From: Sorangium cellulosum So0157-2
GTDB taxonomy: Bacteria > Myxococcota_A > Polyangia > Polyangiales > Polyangiaceae
DNA: 64,000 nucleotides
Reading direction: 5' to 3'
Assembly (NCBI RefSeq): GCF_000418325.1
Contig: NC_021658.1
Span: 3,100,001 to 3,164,000 of the forward strand
Positions 1 through 10,328 of this stretch are shown one piece after another. Position numbers and translations under genes: made by a program. The notes beneath the pieces are model-generated. The model did no database searches, was not told the origin of the DNA, and saw nothing but the letters and a program-made list of their open reading frames with translations. Positions within the stretch are counted from its first letter, which is position 1. Every line of letters begins with the position of its first letter.

Positions 1-2392
1 TCGCGGCCTGCGACGTGATCCGCGCCGCGCCCACCGACCGCTCCGTCGTCGCCCTCGGCCGGGTGCTCGGCGATCCCGACCCGCACGTCCGCCTCGCCGC
101 CGCCGCCGCCATGGGCGCGGCGGGGCTCCCGGACGCCGTCTCGCCGCTGCTCGGCCACCTCGACGACTCCGCGCCGGAGGTGCGCGCGGAGGTCGCGCGC
201 GCGCTCGGCCGGATCGGCGACGCGCGCGCCGTCGTGCCGCTCATCGGCAAGGTGCAGGACTCGGTCCCGGAGGTCCGCCGGGCCACGGCGCGGGCGCTCG
301 GAGAGCTCGGGGACGCGCGCGCGGTCAGCGCGCTCATCCTCGCGCTCCAGGACGCGTCCCAGGACGTCCGCGTCGAGGCCGTGACCGCCCTCGGCCGGCT
401 GCGCTCGGACGAGGCGACGTCCGCGATCGCCGATCTCGTCGCGGCGTCGCCGCTGCCCACGGGCGCGTTCCTCGGAGCGCGCCCGACCGACAGCGGCACC
501 TCGAGCAACGACGTGCGCGAGGCGGCGCTCCGGGCGCTCGGCCGCATCGGCTCGGACGCGGCGGTGAAGGTGCTGCTCGCGGCGCTCGCCAAGGACGACC
601 CCGCGGCGCCGCGGTCCGCGGTCCGCGACGCGCTCGTCACCGCCGGGAGGCCGTCGTCGGCGGCTGCGCCCGCTGCGGCGGCGACCCCCGCTGCGGCGGC
701 TGCGCCCGCACGACGCCCGCGGCGCCCGCTCCTGCGCCCCCGCCCGCCGGCGGCGCGAACGCTCGCAAGGGCACCGCCGTCCCCGCGCTCGTCGGCGCGC
801 TCGCGGCCGCGCCGTCGGCCAACACCGCGGCGGGCGCCGCCCTCGTGCTCGGCGAGCTCAAGGCCAGGGAAGGGCTGCCCGCCATCGTCCGGGCGATGCA
901 GCGCGGCGTCGTCCCGCTCCGGCACGGGCTCCGCGCCCTCGGCGCGCTCGGCGACCCCGCGGCGCTGCCCAGCGTGCTCGAGCTGCTCGGCGACGCCGAT
1001 CCCTCGGTCCGCCGCGAGGCGATCCGCGCCGCGACCGCGCTGCTCGATCCCGCGCGGCCCGACGGGCGCGCGGTCGACCCCGCGCGCGCCCTGCTTGTCG
1101 ACCCGGCCACCCCGTCCGACGAGAAGCTCGCCCTCGTCCAGCTCCTCGGCCGCACCGGCTCGCCGCGCGCCCAGGAGGTGCTGCTGCCCCTCGCGAAGGC
1201 CCGCTCCGCGCCGCTCCGCCTCGCCGTGATCGAGGCGCTCGGCGCGGCGCGCGCCGCCGGCGAGCTCGGCGCCGCCGTGGACGCCGCGCTGCTCGAGGCG
1301 CTCGACGACGAGTCGGCCGACGTGCGCCTCCGCGCGTCGATCGCGCTCTCCCGCGTCGCCGGCCCGGGGAGCGCGCGCGCGCTGCTCCAGCGCCTCACCG
1401 TCGCCGCCGAGCAGGACCGCGGCGCGCTCGGCATCGCCCTCTCCGGCGCGCTGTCGCGCGTCCCGGACGACGGCAAGGACGCGAAGGACGCGAAGGACGG
1501 CGGCAGCGCGGGCCTCGCCCGCGACGTCGCGGCCGCCATCGCGAGCGCGCCGGACGCCGCGCGCGACGCGCTCCTGGAGGGGCTCGGCCGCATGCCCGGG
1601 CAGGCCGCGGGCGCCGCGCTCGCGCGGATGGTCTCGGCGGCGCCCATCGACGACCGCCGCAAGATCGCCGAGGCGCTCGCCGGGCACCCGGAGGCCGCCG
1701 CCGCGCTCCGCAAGCTCGCGGGCGACCCGGATCCGGGCGTCCGCGCCAACGCGGTCTGGTCGCTCGGCGCCGTGGGCGACCCGGACGCGCTGCCGCTGCT
1801 CCAGCCGCTCCTCAAGGACCCCGACGCCGCCGTGGCGGGCAACGCGGCGGGCGCGATCGGGCGCGCCGCGGGCCGCGCCGGCCAGCCCGCACGCGCGGCC
1901 GCGGCGCTCTGCGGCGCGCTCGCCGACGCGCGCCCCTACGTCCGCGCCAACGCCCTCGCCGGCCTCACCGTCGCCCGGGCGCGCTGCGACGGCGCCGCGG
2001 CCCGCGACCTGCTCGCGCGCGACCCCGCCGAGGCCGTCCGCCTCGCCGCCGCCGACCACCTCGCGCAGGGCGGCGCCGACGCCGACCGCCGGGCGCTCGC
2101 CCGCTGCGCCGGCGAGGACCGGAACGCGTCGGTCGCGGGGCGCTGCGCCAGCGCCGCCTCGCCCGGCGCGCCGCCGGCCGGCGCCGAGGACGTCGCGGTC
2201 TTCGTCGTCCCGTTCGACGCGGGCCGGGGCGGCTCGTCCCGCGACGCGCCGGTCCCGCGCGCCCCCTTCGCGCTCGTGCGCGCCGACGGCCTCCTGCGCC
2301 TCGGGGTCGCCGATCGCCGCGGGGAGGTCTTCGAGCGCGGCGCTCCCCGAGGGCCGCTCCGCCTCGCCGTCCCGGCGCCGCTCGTGAAGTGA
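1..2392 (+). CDS. HEAT/PBS-lyase-type repeat protein, 5' partial, frame broken near 700
   Basis: Alpha-solenoid scaffold protein. Short helical repeats of about 31 residues (for example GDARAVVPLIGKVQDSVPEV) run through the whole product, as in HEAT or PBS-lyase repeats. The reading frame is open back to the window edge, so the true start lies outside. The first part is open to about 710, where it enters an Ala/Pro-rich linker; the repeats resume in another frame (PALVGALAAAPSANTAAG, from about 782) and continue to the stop at 2392. Restoring one base in the C-rich stretch near 690-710 would join both halves into about 795 residues. This may be a sequencing error or a real lesion. No catalytic motif is seen and the partner is unknown. 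The arrestin-like gene starts 30 nt downstream. Confidence 0.72.
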   Translation, partial: RGLRRDPRRAHRPLRRRPRPGARRSRPARPPRRRRRHGRGGAPGRRLAAARPPRRLRAGGARGGRARARPDRRRARRRAAHRQGAGLGPGGPPGHGAGARRARGRARGQRAHPRAPGRVPGRPRRGRDRPRPAALGRGDVRDRRSRRGVAAAHGRVPRSAPDRQRHLEQRRARGGAPGARPHRLGRGGEGAARGARQGRPRGAAVRGPRRARHRREAVVGGCARCGGDPRCGGCARTTPAAPAPAPPPAGGANARKGTAVPALVGALAAAPSANTAAGAALVLGELKAREGLPAIVRAMQRGVVPLRHGLRALGALGDPAALPSVLELLGDADPSVRREAIRAATALLDPARPDGRAVDPARALLVDPATPSDEKLALVQLLGRTGSPRAQEVLLPLAKARSAPLRLAVIEALGAARAAGELGAAVDAALLEALDDESADVRLRASIALSRVAGPGSARALLQRLTVAAEQDRGALGIALSGALSRVPDDGKDAKDAKDGGSAGLARDVAAAIASAPDAARDALLEGLGRMPGQAAGAALARMVSAAPIDDRRKIAEALAGHPEAAAALRKLAGDPDPGVRANAVWSLGAVGDPDALPLLQPLLKDPDAAVAGNAAGAIGRAAGRAGQPARAAAALCGALADARPYVRANALAGLTVARARCDGAAARDLLARDPAEAVRLAAADHLAQGGADADRRALARCAGEDRNASVAGRCASAASPGAPPAGAEDVAVFVVPFDAGRGGSSRDAPVPRAPFALVRADGLLRLGVADRRGEVFERGAPRGPLRLAVPAPLVK

Positions 2393-2422
2393 GCCCGCGC
2401 CCGCCGCGCTGAGCCGTTCGCC

Positions 2423-4180
2423 ATGCGCAGCCGACCCGACGTCGAGCTCCGGATGTCCAGGACCGTCCACCCGGGCGACGTCGTCCTCGTCGAGCTCGTG
2501 CTGCGCAGCCGCGCGAGGACGCCGGTCGACTCCATCGAGCTCCACCTGGAGGGCATGCAGATCGCCCGCGTCGAGGAGCGCGTCCTCGTGCCGCCCCACT
2601 TCCTCTCGCTCGTCGCCCGCCTCGCGGGGGAGACGACGCTCCCCGAGGGCGAGCAGCGCTACCGCGCGAGCTTCCCGCTCCCGGCCGACGCGCCCTGCTC
2701 GTACCTCGGCACGCGCGCCGAGATCCGCTACGGCATCACGCTCTCCATCGCGATCCCGTGGTGGCTCGACGTCCAGGAGTCGTACGAGGTGCTCGTCACG
2801 CCGCGCCCGGTCACGCGCCCGCCCCGATCGCCGGCCGCGGGCACCACCGCGCGCGGCGACAGCCCCTTCATCGAGGTCTCGCTCGACGATCAGGTCTTCG
2901 CGCCGGGCGACGAGATCTCGGGGGCGGTGGCGCTCGGCAACGTGCAGGGCCGCGGCGTGCGCGGGATGGAAATCTCGCTGGTCGGCGTCGAGCGCCTCCT
3001 CAGCGGCGGCCCCGCCGCGTCGAACCGCGCGACCGAGGCGCACCGCTTCACCGCCTTCCGCCGCGCGGACAGCCGCGACGAGGGGCGGGAGCTGCCCTTC
3101 CGGTTCCGGATCCCCCGCTCCGTCGCGCCCTCGTTCGACGCCGGCTGGGTCGCCCTCGTCTGGGGGCTCGAGGTGCGCGTCGAGCTCGCGCGAGCGGACG
3201 GCGTCGTCCACACGACGCCGCTCGTGCTCGGCGTCTTCGACCGGCCGCCCGGCCTCGGCGCGATCCGCCGGCAGATCGGCTCGGGGCGGTGGCGCGCGGT
3301 CTGGGGCGCGGTCGGCGCGCGCCACGGCCTGTCGCTCGATCCGCTGGAGCTGCGCCTCTCGGGCGCGCTCTCCGGCTGCGCGGCGTCGGTGTGGATCGAC
3401 GCGGGCTCGTCGTCGAGCGGCGCGCTCGTGGGCGAGCTGCGCTGGCCGTCGTGGGGGCTCGATCTGGAGGTCGGCGTGAAGCGCTTCCTGCTCGCGCTCG
3501 CCTCCGAGGACGACGAGGGCTTCGGCCGCCGCTACCGCGTGCGCGGGCGCGACCCCGGCCAGGTCCGCGCCGTCGTCGCGGGGCCGCTGCGCAGGGCGCT
3601 GCTCGCCTTCGACGACGTCCGGCTCGACGACGAGCACGTGTCGGTCCGGTCCCGCACGCCGGGCCACGACCAGCCGTGGCTCGGCGCGTTCCTGGAGCAC
3701 CTCGCCGCGCTGGCGGCCGAGATCACCGCGGCGTCCGCGCGGATCCCGCCGCCCACGCCGATGGCCGGCATGCGCCCGGCGTGGGAGCGGTTCGCGGCCG
3801 AGGTCCATGGCCGCTTCGAGGTCGGCCGCATGCGCATCCGCGACGCGCAGCTCGACGGGGCCACGTTCCACATCGACACGTGCTTCGAGCGGGGCCCTTA
3901 CCCCGAGCGCTCCGAGGTCACGCTGGTGCTCGATCCGCCCCTCGACGCGGCGCTCGACCCCGACGATCCCGAGCAGCTGCGCGCGGCCTCGCCCGGCGCG
4001 CGCGAGGCGTTGAAGCGCCTGCGGGCCCGCACGCACGCGCTGCGGATCGCGCCGCACGCCATCGTGATCACGGTGCCGGCGCCGCTCGAGGACCCCGCGA
4101 CCCTGCGCGATCTGCTCGGCGCGCAGCTGCACCTGTCGGCGCTCCTGCGCGGCCGGCGCGTCGCTCGCCCGTACCGCTGA
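2423..4180 (+). CDS. arrestin-fold protein, Spo0M/Vps26-like
   Basis: The first 110 residues read as an arrestin-like beta-sandwich: an ELRMSRTVHPGDVV strand followed by alternating hydrophobic strands ending in EIRYGITLSI. A second sandwich starts near residue 150 (IEVSLDDQVFAPGDEISGAV), with the same order of a strand and then a P-G-D turn. The remaining 290 residues are mixed alpha/beta and not recognised. No signal peptide or membrane segment is visible, so a cytosolic location is likely. In Bacillus the fold is known from the sporulation-control protein Spo0M; any developmental role here is inference. The start lacks a clear Shine-Dalgarno. The gene follows the solenoid gene by 30 nt and may be co-transcribed with it. 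Confidence 0.6.
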   Translation: MRSRPDVELRMSRTVHPGDVVLVELVLRSRARTPVDSIELHLEGMQIARVEERVLVPPHFLSLVARLAGETTLPEGEQRYRASFPLPADAPCSYLGTRAEIRYGITLSIAIPWWLDVQESYEVLVTPRPVTRPPRSPAAGTTARGDSPFIEVSLDDQVFAPGDEISGAVALGNVQGRGVRGMEISLVGVERLLSGGPAASNRATEAHRFTAFRRADSRDEGRELPFRFRIPRSVAPSFDAGWVALVWGLEVRVELARADGVVHTTPLVLGVFDRPPGLGAIRRQIGSGRWRAVWGAVGARHGLSLDPLELRLSGALSGCAASVWIDAGSSSSGALVGELRWPSWGLDLEVGVKRFLLALASEDDEGFGRRYRVRGRDPGQVRAVVAGPLRRALLAFDDVRLDDEHVSVRSRTPGHDQPWLGAFLEHLAALAAEITAASARIPPPTPMAGMRPAWERFAAEVHGRFEVGRMRIRDAQLDGATFHIDTCFERGPYPERSEVTLVLDPPLDAALDPDDPEQLRAASPGAREALKRLRARTHALRIAPHAIVITVPAPLEDPATLRDLLGAQLHLSALLRGRRVARPYR

Positions 4181-4210
4181 GGCGCCGCGGGGGGGCAGCA
4201 CGGAACCGCG

Positions 4211-4250
4211 GAAGGAGCGGGAAGAAGCGGGAAGAAGCGGGAAGAAGCGG
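4211..4250. repeat. 10-bp tandem repeat GAAGAAGCGG
   Basis: Three perfect head-to-tail copies of gaagaagcgg start at 4221, 4231 and 4241, preceded by one variant (gaaggagcgg) at 4211. The array lies just after the arrestin-like gene, in a 228-bp gap that holds no gene. Confidence 0.8.
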
Positions 4251-4300
4251 AAGCGGGCAGGGACCGGGGCGCGTGAGCGCGAGCGCGAGGCGGGAGCGCG

Positions 4301-4328
4301 AACGTCGAACGTCGAACGTCGAACGGCG
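4301..4328. repeat. 7-bp tandem repeat AACGTCG
   Basis: Three perfect copies of aacgtcg and one variant (aacggcg) lie head to tail at 4301, 4308, 4315 and 4322, about 80 bp before the TerB-like gene. Their function is unknown. Confidence 0.75.
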
Positions 4329-4408
4329 AGGTCCGGGAATCCCCTTACGGCGGGCGGCGTGCCGATTCCACACAAAGCGCCGGCTGATCCGGGCTAGAGT
4401 CTCCGCCC

Positions 4409-4735
4409 ATGCTCGACAAGCTCTCTCGCCAAGAACGCCTCCAGCTGATGCGGTTCATCTGCTCGTTCGCCTGGGCCGACCTTCAGGTGCGCGAGCAGGA
4501 GCGCGCGTTCGTGCGCAAGATGATCCTGCGGCTCCAGCTCGACGAGGAGGAGGCCAAGCAGGTGCGCAGCTGGCTCGAGGTGCCGCCCGCGGCCGACGAC
4601 CTGGATCCGATGAAGATCCCCCGCGCGCACCGGCAGCTCTTCCTGGCGGCCGCGCGCGAGATGATCTCGTCCGACGGCGAGATCGGCGAGGAGGAGCGCG
4701 AGAGCCTGAGCCTGCTAGAGCAGCTCACGCGCTGA
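4409..4735 (+). CDS. TerB-like protein (tellurite-resistance TerB family domain)
   Basis: A 108-residue, fully helical acidic protein with the two-part layout of TerB-type domains. It has a first helical repeat ([20 protein letters not shown]), then a second ([20 protein letters not shown]) with the characteristic [11 protein letters not shown] stretch. TerB domains occur in stress and tellurite-resistance proteins, often linked to membrane or metal-ion sensing; the role here is unknown. It is single-domain with no signal peptide. The ATG at 4409 is the only plausible start, since the first helix begins directly after it. The purE gene starts about 100 bp downstream. Confidence 0.65.
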   Translation: MLDKLSRQERLQLMRFICSFAWADLQVREQERAFVRKMILRLQLDEEEAKQVRSWLEVPPAADDLDPMKIPRAHRQLFLAAAREMISSDGEIGEEERESLSLLEQLTR

Positions 4736-4838
4736 CCGGGGCGCGGCGCCTCGGTCGATGGATGATGGATTGGTGATGAGCGGAACGATGAGCACGATGG
4801 AGCGAGGAGGAGCCGGCGAGGGCCGGGCCAGGACGGAG

Positions 4839-5342
4839 ATGGGAGCGAGCTCGACCGAGAAGCCGTGGGTCGGCGTGATCATGGGGGGCAAGAGCGACTA
4901 CGAGCACCTCGCCGTGACGAGCGAGCTGCTCACGCAGCTCGGCATCCCGCACGAGGTGCGCGTCGTCTCGGCGCACCGGACGCCGGACCGGATGTTCGAG
5001 TACGCGAGCACGGCCGCGGACCGCGGGCTCGAGGTGATCATCGCCGCCGCGGGCGGCGCCGCCCACCTGCCCGGGATGGTCGCCGCGAAGACCGTGCTCC
5101 CGGTCATCGGCGTGCCCATCCCCGCCACGGCGCTGAACGGCATGGACGCGCTGCTCTCGATCGTCCAGATGCCCAAGGGCGTCCCGGTCGCCACGATGGC
5201 GATCGGCAAGCCCGGCGCCGCCAACGCCGCCCTGTTCGCGGCGGCGATCCTGTCGGGCAAGCACCCCGAGCTCCGCGAGCGCCTCGCCGCGTTCCGCAGC
5301 GCCCAGGAGGCGTCGGTGCTCCGCGACTCGGTCATCGTCTAG
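4839..5342 (+). CDS. purE: N5-carboxyaminoimidazole ribonucleotide mutase PurE
   Basis: De novo purine biosynthesis: converts N5-CAIR, the PurK product, to CAIR. The class I PurE signature is clear: [13 protein letters not shown] at the N terminus (the family G-S-x-S-D motif with Gly-Lys in place of Gly-Ser), [13 protein letters not shown], and [14 protein letters not shown] with the active-site region. I chose the ATG at 4839, preceded by AGGA, because it gives 167 residues, the usual family length. In-frame ATGs at 4758, 4776, 4788 and 4797 would add a 14- to 27-residue tail unlike the family. The purK gene follows after a 37-nt gap. Confidence 0.93.
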   Translation: MGASSTEKPWVGVIMGGKSDYEHLAVTSELLTQLGIPHEVRVVSAHRTPDRMFEYASTAADRGLEVIIAAAGGAAHLPGMVAAKTVLPVIGVPIPATALNGMDALLSIVQMPKGVPVATMAIGKPGAANAALFAAAILSGKHPELRERLAAFRSAQEASVLRDSVIV

Positions 5343-5379
5343 CCTCACCCAGCATCTCTCAGTTTCACAGGTCTCAGAA

Positions 5380-6570
5380 ATGCCCATCGCTCCCGGCTCT
5401 ACGCTCGGTATCCTCGGCGGCGGTCAGCTCGGCCGCATGACGGCGCTCGCCGCCCGCACGCTCGGATACAAGGTCCACGCCCTCGACCCGGATCCGGACT
5501 GCCCGGCCCGGTCGGTGCTCGATCGCTGCATCGTCGCCTCGTTCGACGACGCCGCGCAGGCGGCCGAGCTCGCGTCGCAGTGCGACGTGGTGACGCTCGA
5601 GATCGAGAAGATCGCCACGGCCGGGCTCTCGGCCGCCGCGCGGCTCGCGCCGGTGCGCCCGTCGGCCGAGGTGCTCGGCATGGTGCAGGACCGCGGCGTC
5701 CAGAAGAGCTGGCTGTCGAGCAACGGCTTCCCGGTGGGCCCCTTCCGCGAGGTCGCGACAAGCGCGGAGCTCCTCGCGGCGACGCGCGCCATGGGCGGGG
5801 CGTGCTTCGTGAAGTCGTGCGTCGGCGGGTACGACGGCAGGGGGCAGCTGCGGCTCTCGGGGGGCACCTCCACGGGCGGCGGCGACGACCTCGAGCGCGA
5901 GGCGGAGGCGCTCTTCGGAACGCTGGGCGGCCAGCGCTGCGTGGTCGAGCAGGCGCTCGACCTCGAGGCCGAGCTCTCGGTGCTCGTCGCGCGGAGCCCG
6001 AGCGGCAAGCTGGCGGTCTACCCGCCGGCCCTGAACCACCACCGCGACCAGATCCTCGACTGGTCGCTGCTGCCCGGCCCCCTCTCGGCCTCGGTGACGG
6101 GGCAGGCGGTGCAGATCGCGCTCGATCTCGCGGTCGGCCTGCGGGTGGAGGGCCTGCTCGTCGTCGAGCTCTTCCTCCTCAAGGACGGCCGCCTCCTCAT
6201 CAACGAGCTCGCCCCGCGGCCGCACAACAGCTACCACGCCTCCGAGGTCGCCTGCGCGACCAGCCAGTTCGAGCAGGCGGTCCGCGCCGTCTGCGATCTG
6301 CCGCTCGGCTCGGTCGAGATCGTCCGCCCCGCCGCGATCGTCAACCTGCTCGGCGACGCGTGGCTCGACGGCGCGCAGCCGCCCTTCGAGGCCGCGCTGG
6401 AGATCCCGGGCGTCCGGCTCCACCTCTACGGCAAGCGGATCGCCCGCCCCGGCCGCAAGATGGGCCACCTCTCGGCCACGGGCCGCACGCCGGAGGAGGC
6501 GCTCGTCGCCGCGAAGCTCGCGATGGCCCGCCTCTCGGCGCACGCCGGCCTGCCGCTCCCCAGCCGATAA
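5380..6570 (+). CDS. purK: N5-carboxyaminoimidazole ribonucleotide synthase PurK
   Basis: ATP-grasp enzyme making N5-CAIR from AIR, bicarbonate and ATP, the step before PurE. It opens with the typical GILGGGQLGRM nucleotide-binding loop. Then come the ATP-grasp core (FVKSCVGGYDGRGQ near residue 145), the VVEQALDLEAELSVLVAR strand and the metal/ATP motif LLINELAPRPHNS near residue 270, ending in LYGKRIARPGRKMGH. The 396 residues are close to the usual length. It is placed directly after purE, as in many bacteria, and is very probably co-transcribed with it. Confidence 0.94.
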   Translation: MPIAPGSTLGILGGGQLGRMTALAARTLGYKVHALDPDPDCPARSVLDRCIVASFDDAAQAAELASQCDVVTLEIEKIATAGLSAAARLAPVRPSAEVLGMVQDRGVQKSWLSSNGFPVGPFREVATSAELLAATRAMGGACFVKSCVGGYDGRGQLRLSGGTSTGGGDDLEREAEALFGTLGGQRCVVEQALDLEAELSVLVARSPSGKLAVYPPALNHHRDQILDWSLLPGPLSASVTGQAVQIALDLAVGLRVEGLLVVELFLLKDGRLLINELAPRPHNSYHASEVACATSQFEQAVRAVCDLPLGSVEIVRPAAIVNLLGDAWLDGAQPPFEAALEIPGVRLHLYGKRIARPGRKMGHLSATGRTPEEALVAAKLAMARLSAHAGLPLPSR

Positions 6571-6689
6571 CGGCCCTTCGCGCCGCGAGCAAGGCTCACC
6601 CGAGCACCACACCACCCCACGCGCTCCGAGCATCCTCACGGCCGGTCGCCTCCGTCGCGCCGATCTCGTCGCGTCGATTCATGAGCCGC

Positions 6690-6717
6690 GGGCGAGCAGG
6701 GGCGCGACTGCTCGCCC
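6690..6717. other. perfect 10-bp inverted repeat (hairpin)
   Basis: gggcgagcag at 6690-6699 is followed after 8 nt by its exact complement ctgctcgccc (6708-6717). It lies 120 bp after purK and 54 bp before the next ATG. There is no T-run, so it is either a factor-dependent terminator for purEK or an operator for the lipoprotein gene. Confidence 0.5.
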
Positions 6718-6770
6718 AGGACAACCAGTGCGGGTGGGGCGGCGACGACCGCCCGCGGAGAGGCGAGACG

Positions 6771-8149
6771 ATGGGTAGATCCTCATTCGTGGTGTTGGCG
6801 TGCGCGGCGGCTGCGCTCGGCAGCGCGTCGTGCGGGGGAACGGACGCGGGCGACGACGCCGCGCCGGGTGAGACCCGCAGTTCTCCGTCGACGCCCAGGG
6901 CGGCGTCTTCACCGCGGAGGACGGCTTCACGATCGAGGTGCCGCCGGGCGCGGTCAGCGCGGCGACGGGGCTCACCATCGAGCGCGTCGAGGCCGCGCGC
7001 GACGGCGCGGTGGGGCCCATGTATGTCCTCGGCCCTGAGGGGCAGACGTTCGCCAAGCCGATCACGCTCACGCTGCCGATCACCGTCGAGCTCGAGGCGG
7101 AGCTCGGGGAGAACACCTCCCTCGACGCCTACGGCTTCACCGCGCCCACCGGCTCCGACGACTTCACCCCGATGGAGCGTCACGATCCCTCTCCCGCCGG
7201 CGTCATCACGCAGACTTCGCATCTCTCCAGCTTCTATGCCGGGATGATCCCGCCGACGGCGATGGCGAGCCAGCACTACTTCCCGAAGGCGATCGCCGCC
7301 GACGACGCCTACCTCTATTTCGCGAGCGGCGGCACCGAGGACGCCGCGCCCGAAGACTCGAACGACGGCTTCATCTATCGCGTCAAGAAGGGCACCACCG
7401 AGGCGGAGGCGATGACGCCCCCGGATCCCGACCCCACGGCGCTGTGGGTCAACGACACCGACGTGTACTGGGCGAGCGGCGGCGACAACGATCCGGTCAT
7501 CCCGTCGGCGATCAAGCGCGTCAACAAATCCACCCTGGAGATGGAGACGCTCATCGAGGTCGGTTACCTGCTGAGCCTCATCGGCGACGAAACGTCGCTC
7601 TATTTCGGCGACGGCGACGGACACAACATCTACAAGATGGCGCTCGACGGGGGCGAGCCCGTCGTCCTCGCGGAAGGCGCCGGAAATCCCGAGCACCTCG
7701 CGCAGGACGCGGACCACATCTACTGGACCGGCGGCAAAGCGACCAACAAGGTCTACAAGGTGGCGAAGTCGGGCGGGGAGGTGACGGTCATCGCCGAGAA
7801 CGAGGCGGAGCCGACCGGGATCGCGGTGGACGTGGAGTTCGTCTACTGGGCGAGCGCCGGCGACGGCGGCGTGTTCAAGGCGCCGATCGCCGGTGGGGCC
7901 AAGACGCTGATCCATCAGGGCGGCTCGATGGCGGGGCTGGCCCTCCGGGGCTCGACGCTGTTCTCGACGGACACGAGCCGGAACCGCAGCGTCAACGCGC
8001 ACGATCTCGAGAGCGGCACGACCGTCGTGCTCGCGCTCGGCCAGCACTTCGCCTGGCGCATCGTCGCCCCGGAAGGTGAGGATGTATTCTGGACGAACGG
8101 CGGCGATTACCGCTTCGAAGGCCAGATCGTCGCCTACCGCGCGCCTTGA
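6771..8149 (+). CDS. lipoprotein with ZU5-like region and beta-propeller; frame broken near 6875
   Basis: The ATG at 6771 encodes a lipoprotein signal (VVLACAAAALGSASC, Cys about residue 21). That frame runs out of sense just after PGET; the sequence resumes one frame over as PQFSVDAQGGVFTAEDGF. Restoring one C in the acccg run near 6874-6877 joins them into about 460 residues. Residues about 40-140 (FTIEVPPGAVSAATGLTIER) resemble a ZU5-type beta domain. The rest is a propeller built of blades with recurring I/VYWASGG and V-F-K-A-P-I-x-G-G type strands, as in DUF5050-like surface proteins. The likely location is lipid-anchored at the cell surface; no enzymatic residues are recognised. Confidence 0.7.
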
Positions 8150-8362
8150 TCGCGCGCGTCCCGGCGACGCGCGCGAGCGCTCGACAGCAGGGGCGAACGC
8201 GACCGACGGTGCCTGTTCGTCCTCGCCGCGCTCCGCCGCCGGGCGGCATCGGAGGCCGCGTCGCGAGCTCTCATGAGGCCGCTCGCCAGCGCGCCGCGCC
8301 GCGCGGCCGAGGGCTGGGCGCATTGACGGCGTGAGACGTCCTCGCGTATCTAGTCATGTCCG

Positions 8363-9072
8363 ATGCAGATCACCCTCGCGAGCGCCAGGCTGCGAACCGC
8401 GCTGTTCGCCTCGATGGCGGCCGTCGCGGGCGCCGGGCTCGCCGTCGAGGTGCTCAAGCCGATCCTCGGGCTGAAGAGCCGCAGCGGCGTCGTCCCGCTC
8501 CTCTCGCTGAGCTACGAGCAGAATGTGCCCACGTGGTACACATCGTGTCTGCTGTTCGCGTGCTCTCTCACCCTCGCGGCGATCGCCGCCGGCGCCCGCC
8601 GCGGGGGCCGGTTCGTGAAGCACTGGTGGGGGCTCGCCGCGGCGTTCCTGTACATCTCCCTCGACGAGGTCGTGGAGATCCACGAAGCCGCGAGCTCCTG
8701 GCTCGATCTGGGCGGTGTCCTGTATTTCAGCTGGGTGATCCCGGCGGCCGTCGTGGTGGCGGCGTTCGCGCTCGCGTACCTCGGGTTCCTCGCGCACCTC
8801 CCGCGCGGCACCCGGAACCGGTTCTTGCTCTCGGGCAGCATCTATGTCGCCGGCGCCCTCGCCCTGGAGCTGCCGCTCGGGTACTGGACCGAGCAGGCCG
8901 GGAGCAACAACCTCGTTTACGCGCTCATCGACTTCGTGGAGGAGTCGATGGAGATGCTGGGGGTGAATCTCTTTCTCCTGTCGCTCGTCGACCATCTCGC
9001 CGTGCAGGGGTGGACGATCGGCTTCTCGCCAGCAGCTCCGGAGCCGCCGTCCGCCCCGGTCGAGCGTGCGGC

Positions 9073-9076
<4 letters not shown>
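8363..9076 (+). CDS. polytopic membrane protein with conserved-looking acidic/His motifs
   Basis: 237 residues with about six hydrophobic segments (roughly 12-30, 57-76, 85-102, 120-146, 156-172 and 193-215). Charged residues sit inside or next to the membrane segments: YISLDEVVEIHEAAS after segment three and EESMEMLGVNLFLLSLVDHL in the last. Such buried Asp/Glu/His clusters suggest metal binding or catalysis, but I cannot name the family. The stop overlaps the next ATG (ATGA at 9073-9076), so the two membrane proteins are translationally coupled. The start has no strong Shine-Dalgarno. Confidence 0.65.
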
Positions 9077-10137
<1,061 letters not shown>

Positions 10138-10328
10138 GGCGGGATGCGGACCATGAGCACCTCGGGACAGGTCGGCGGTCGCGCGGCGCCGCCGGCGCGC
10201 GCCCGTGGCGCGGGCGGACGGCCACGCGGGCGCGGCCGCTCTGGTACGATGCGGCCGGCTCACCCGGCCGCCGTTCGATGGACTCCGCAGTCGAAGCGCT
10301 CGATCCGGGCTTTGCCAAAGAGGGATGT

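Noticed and set aside
2758..4776. 672-residue plus-strand open frame overlapping the arrestin-like and TerB-like genes
   Set aside because: The translation is Arg/Ala/Pro-rich with no recognisable domain, whereas the competing frames show clear folds.
5374..6639. 421-residue minus-strand open frame
   Set aside because: Exact shadow of purK; it has no domain and an Arg/Glu/Ala-skewed composition.
6596..8323. 575-residue minus-strand open frame
   Set aside because: Antisense of the propeller lipoprotein; apparent V-D repeats derive from the propeller repeats on the other strand.
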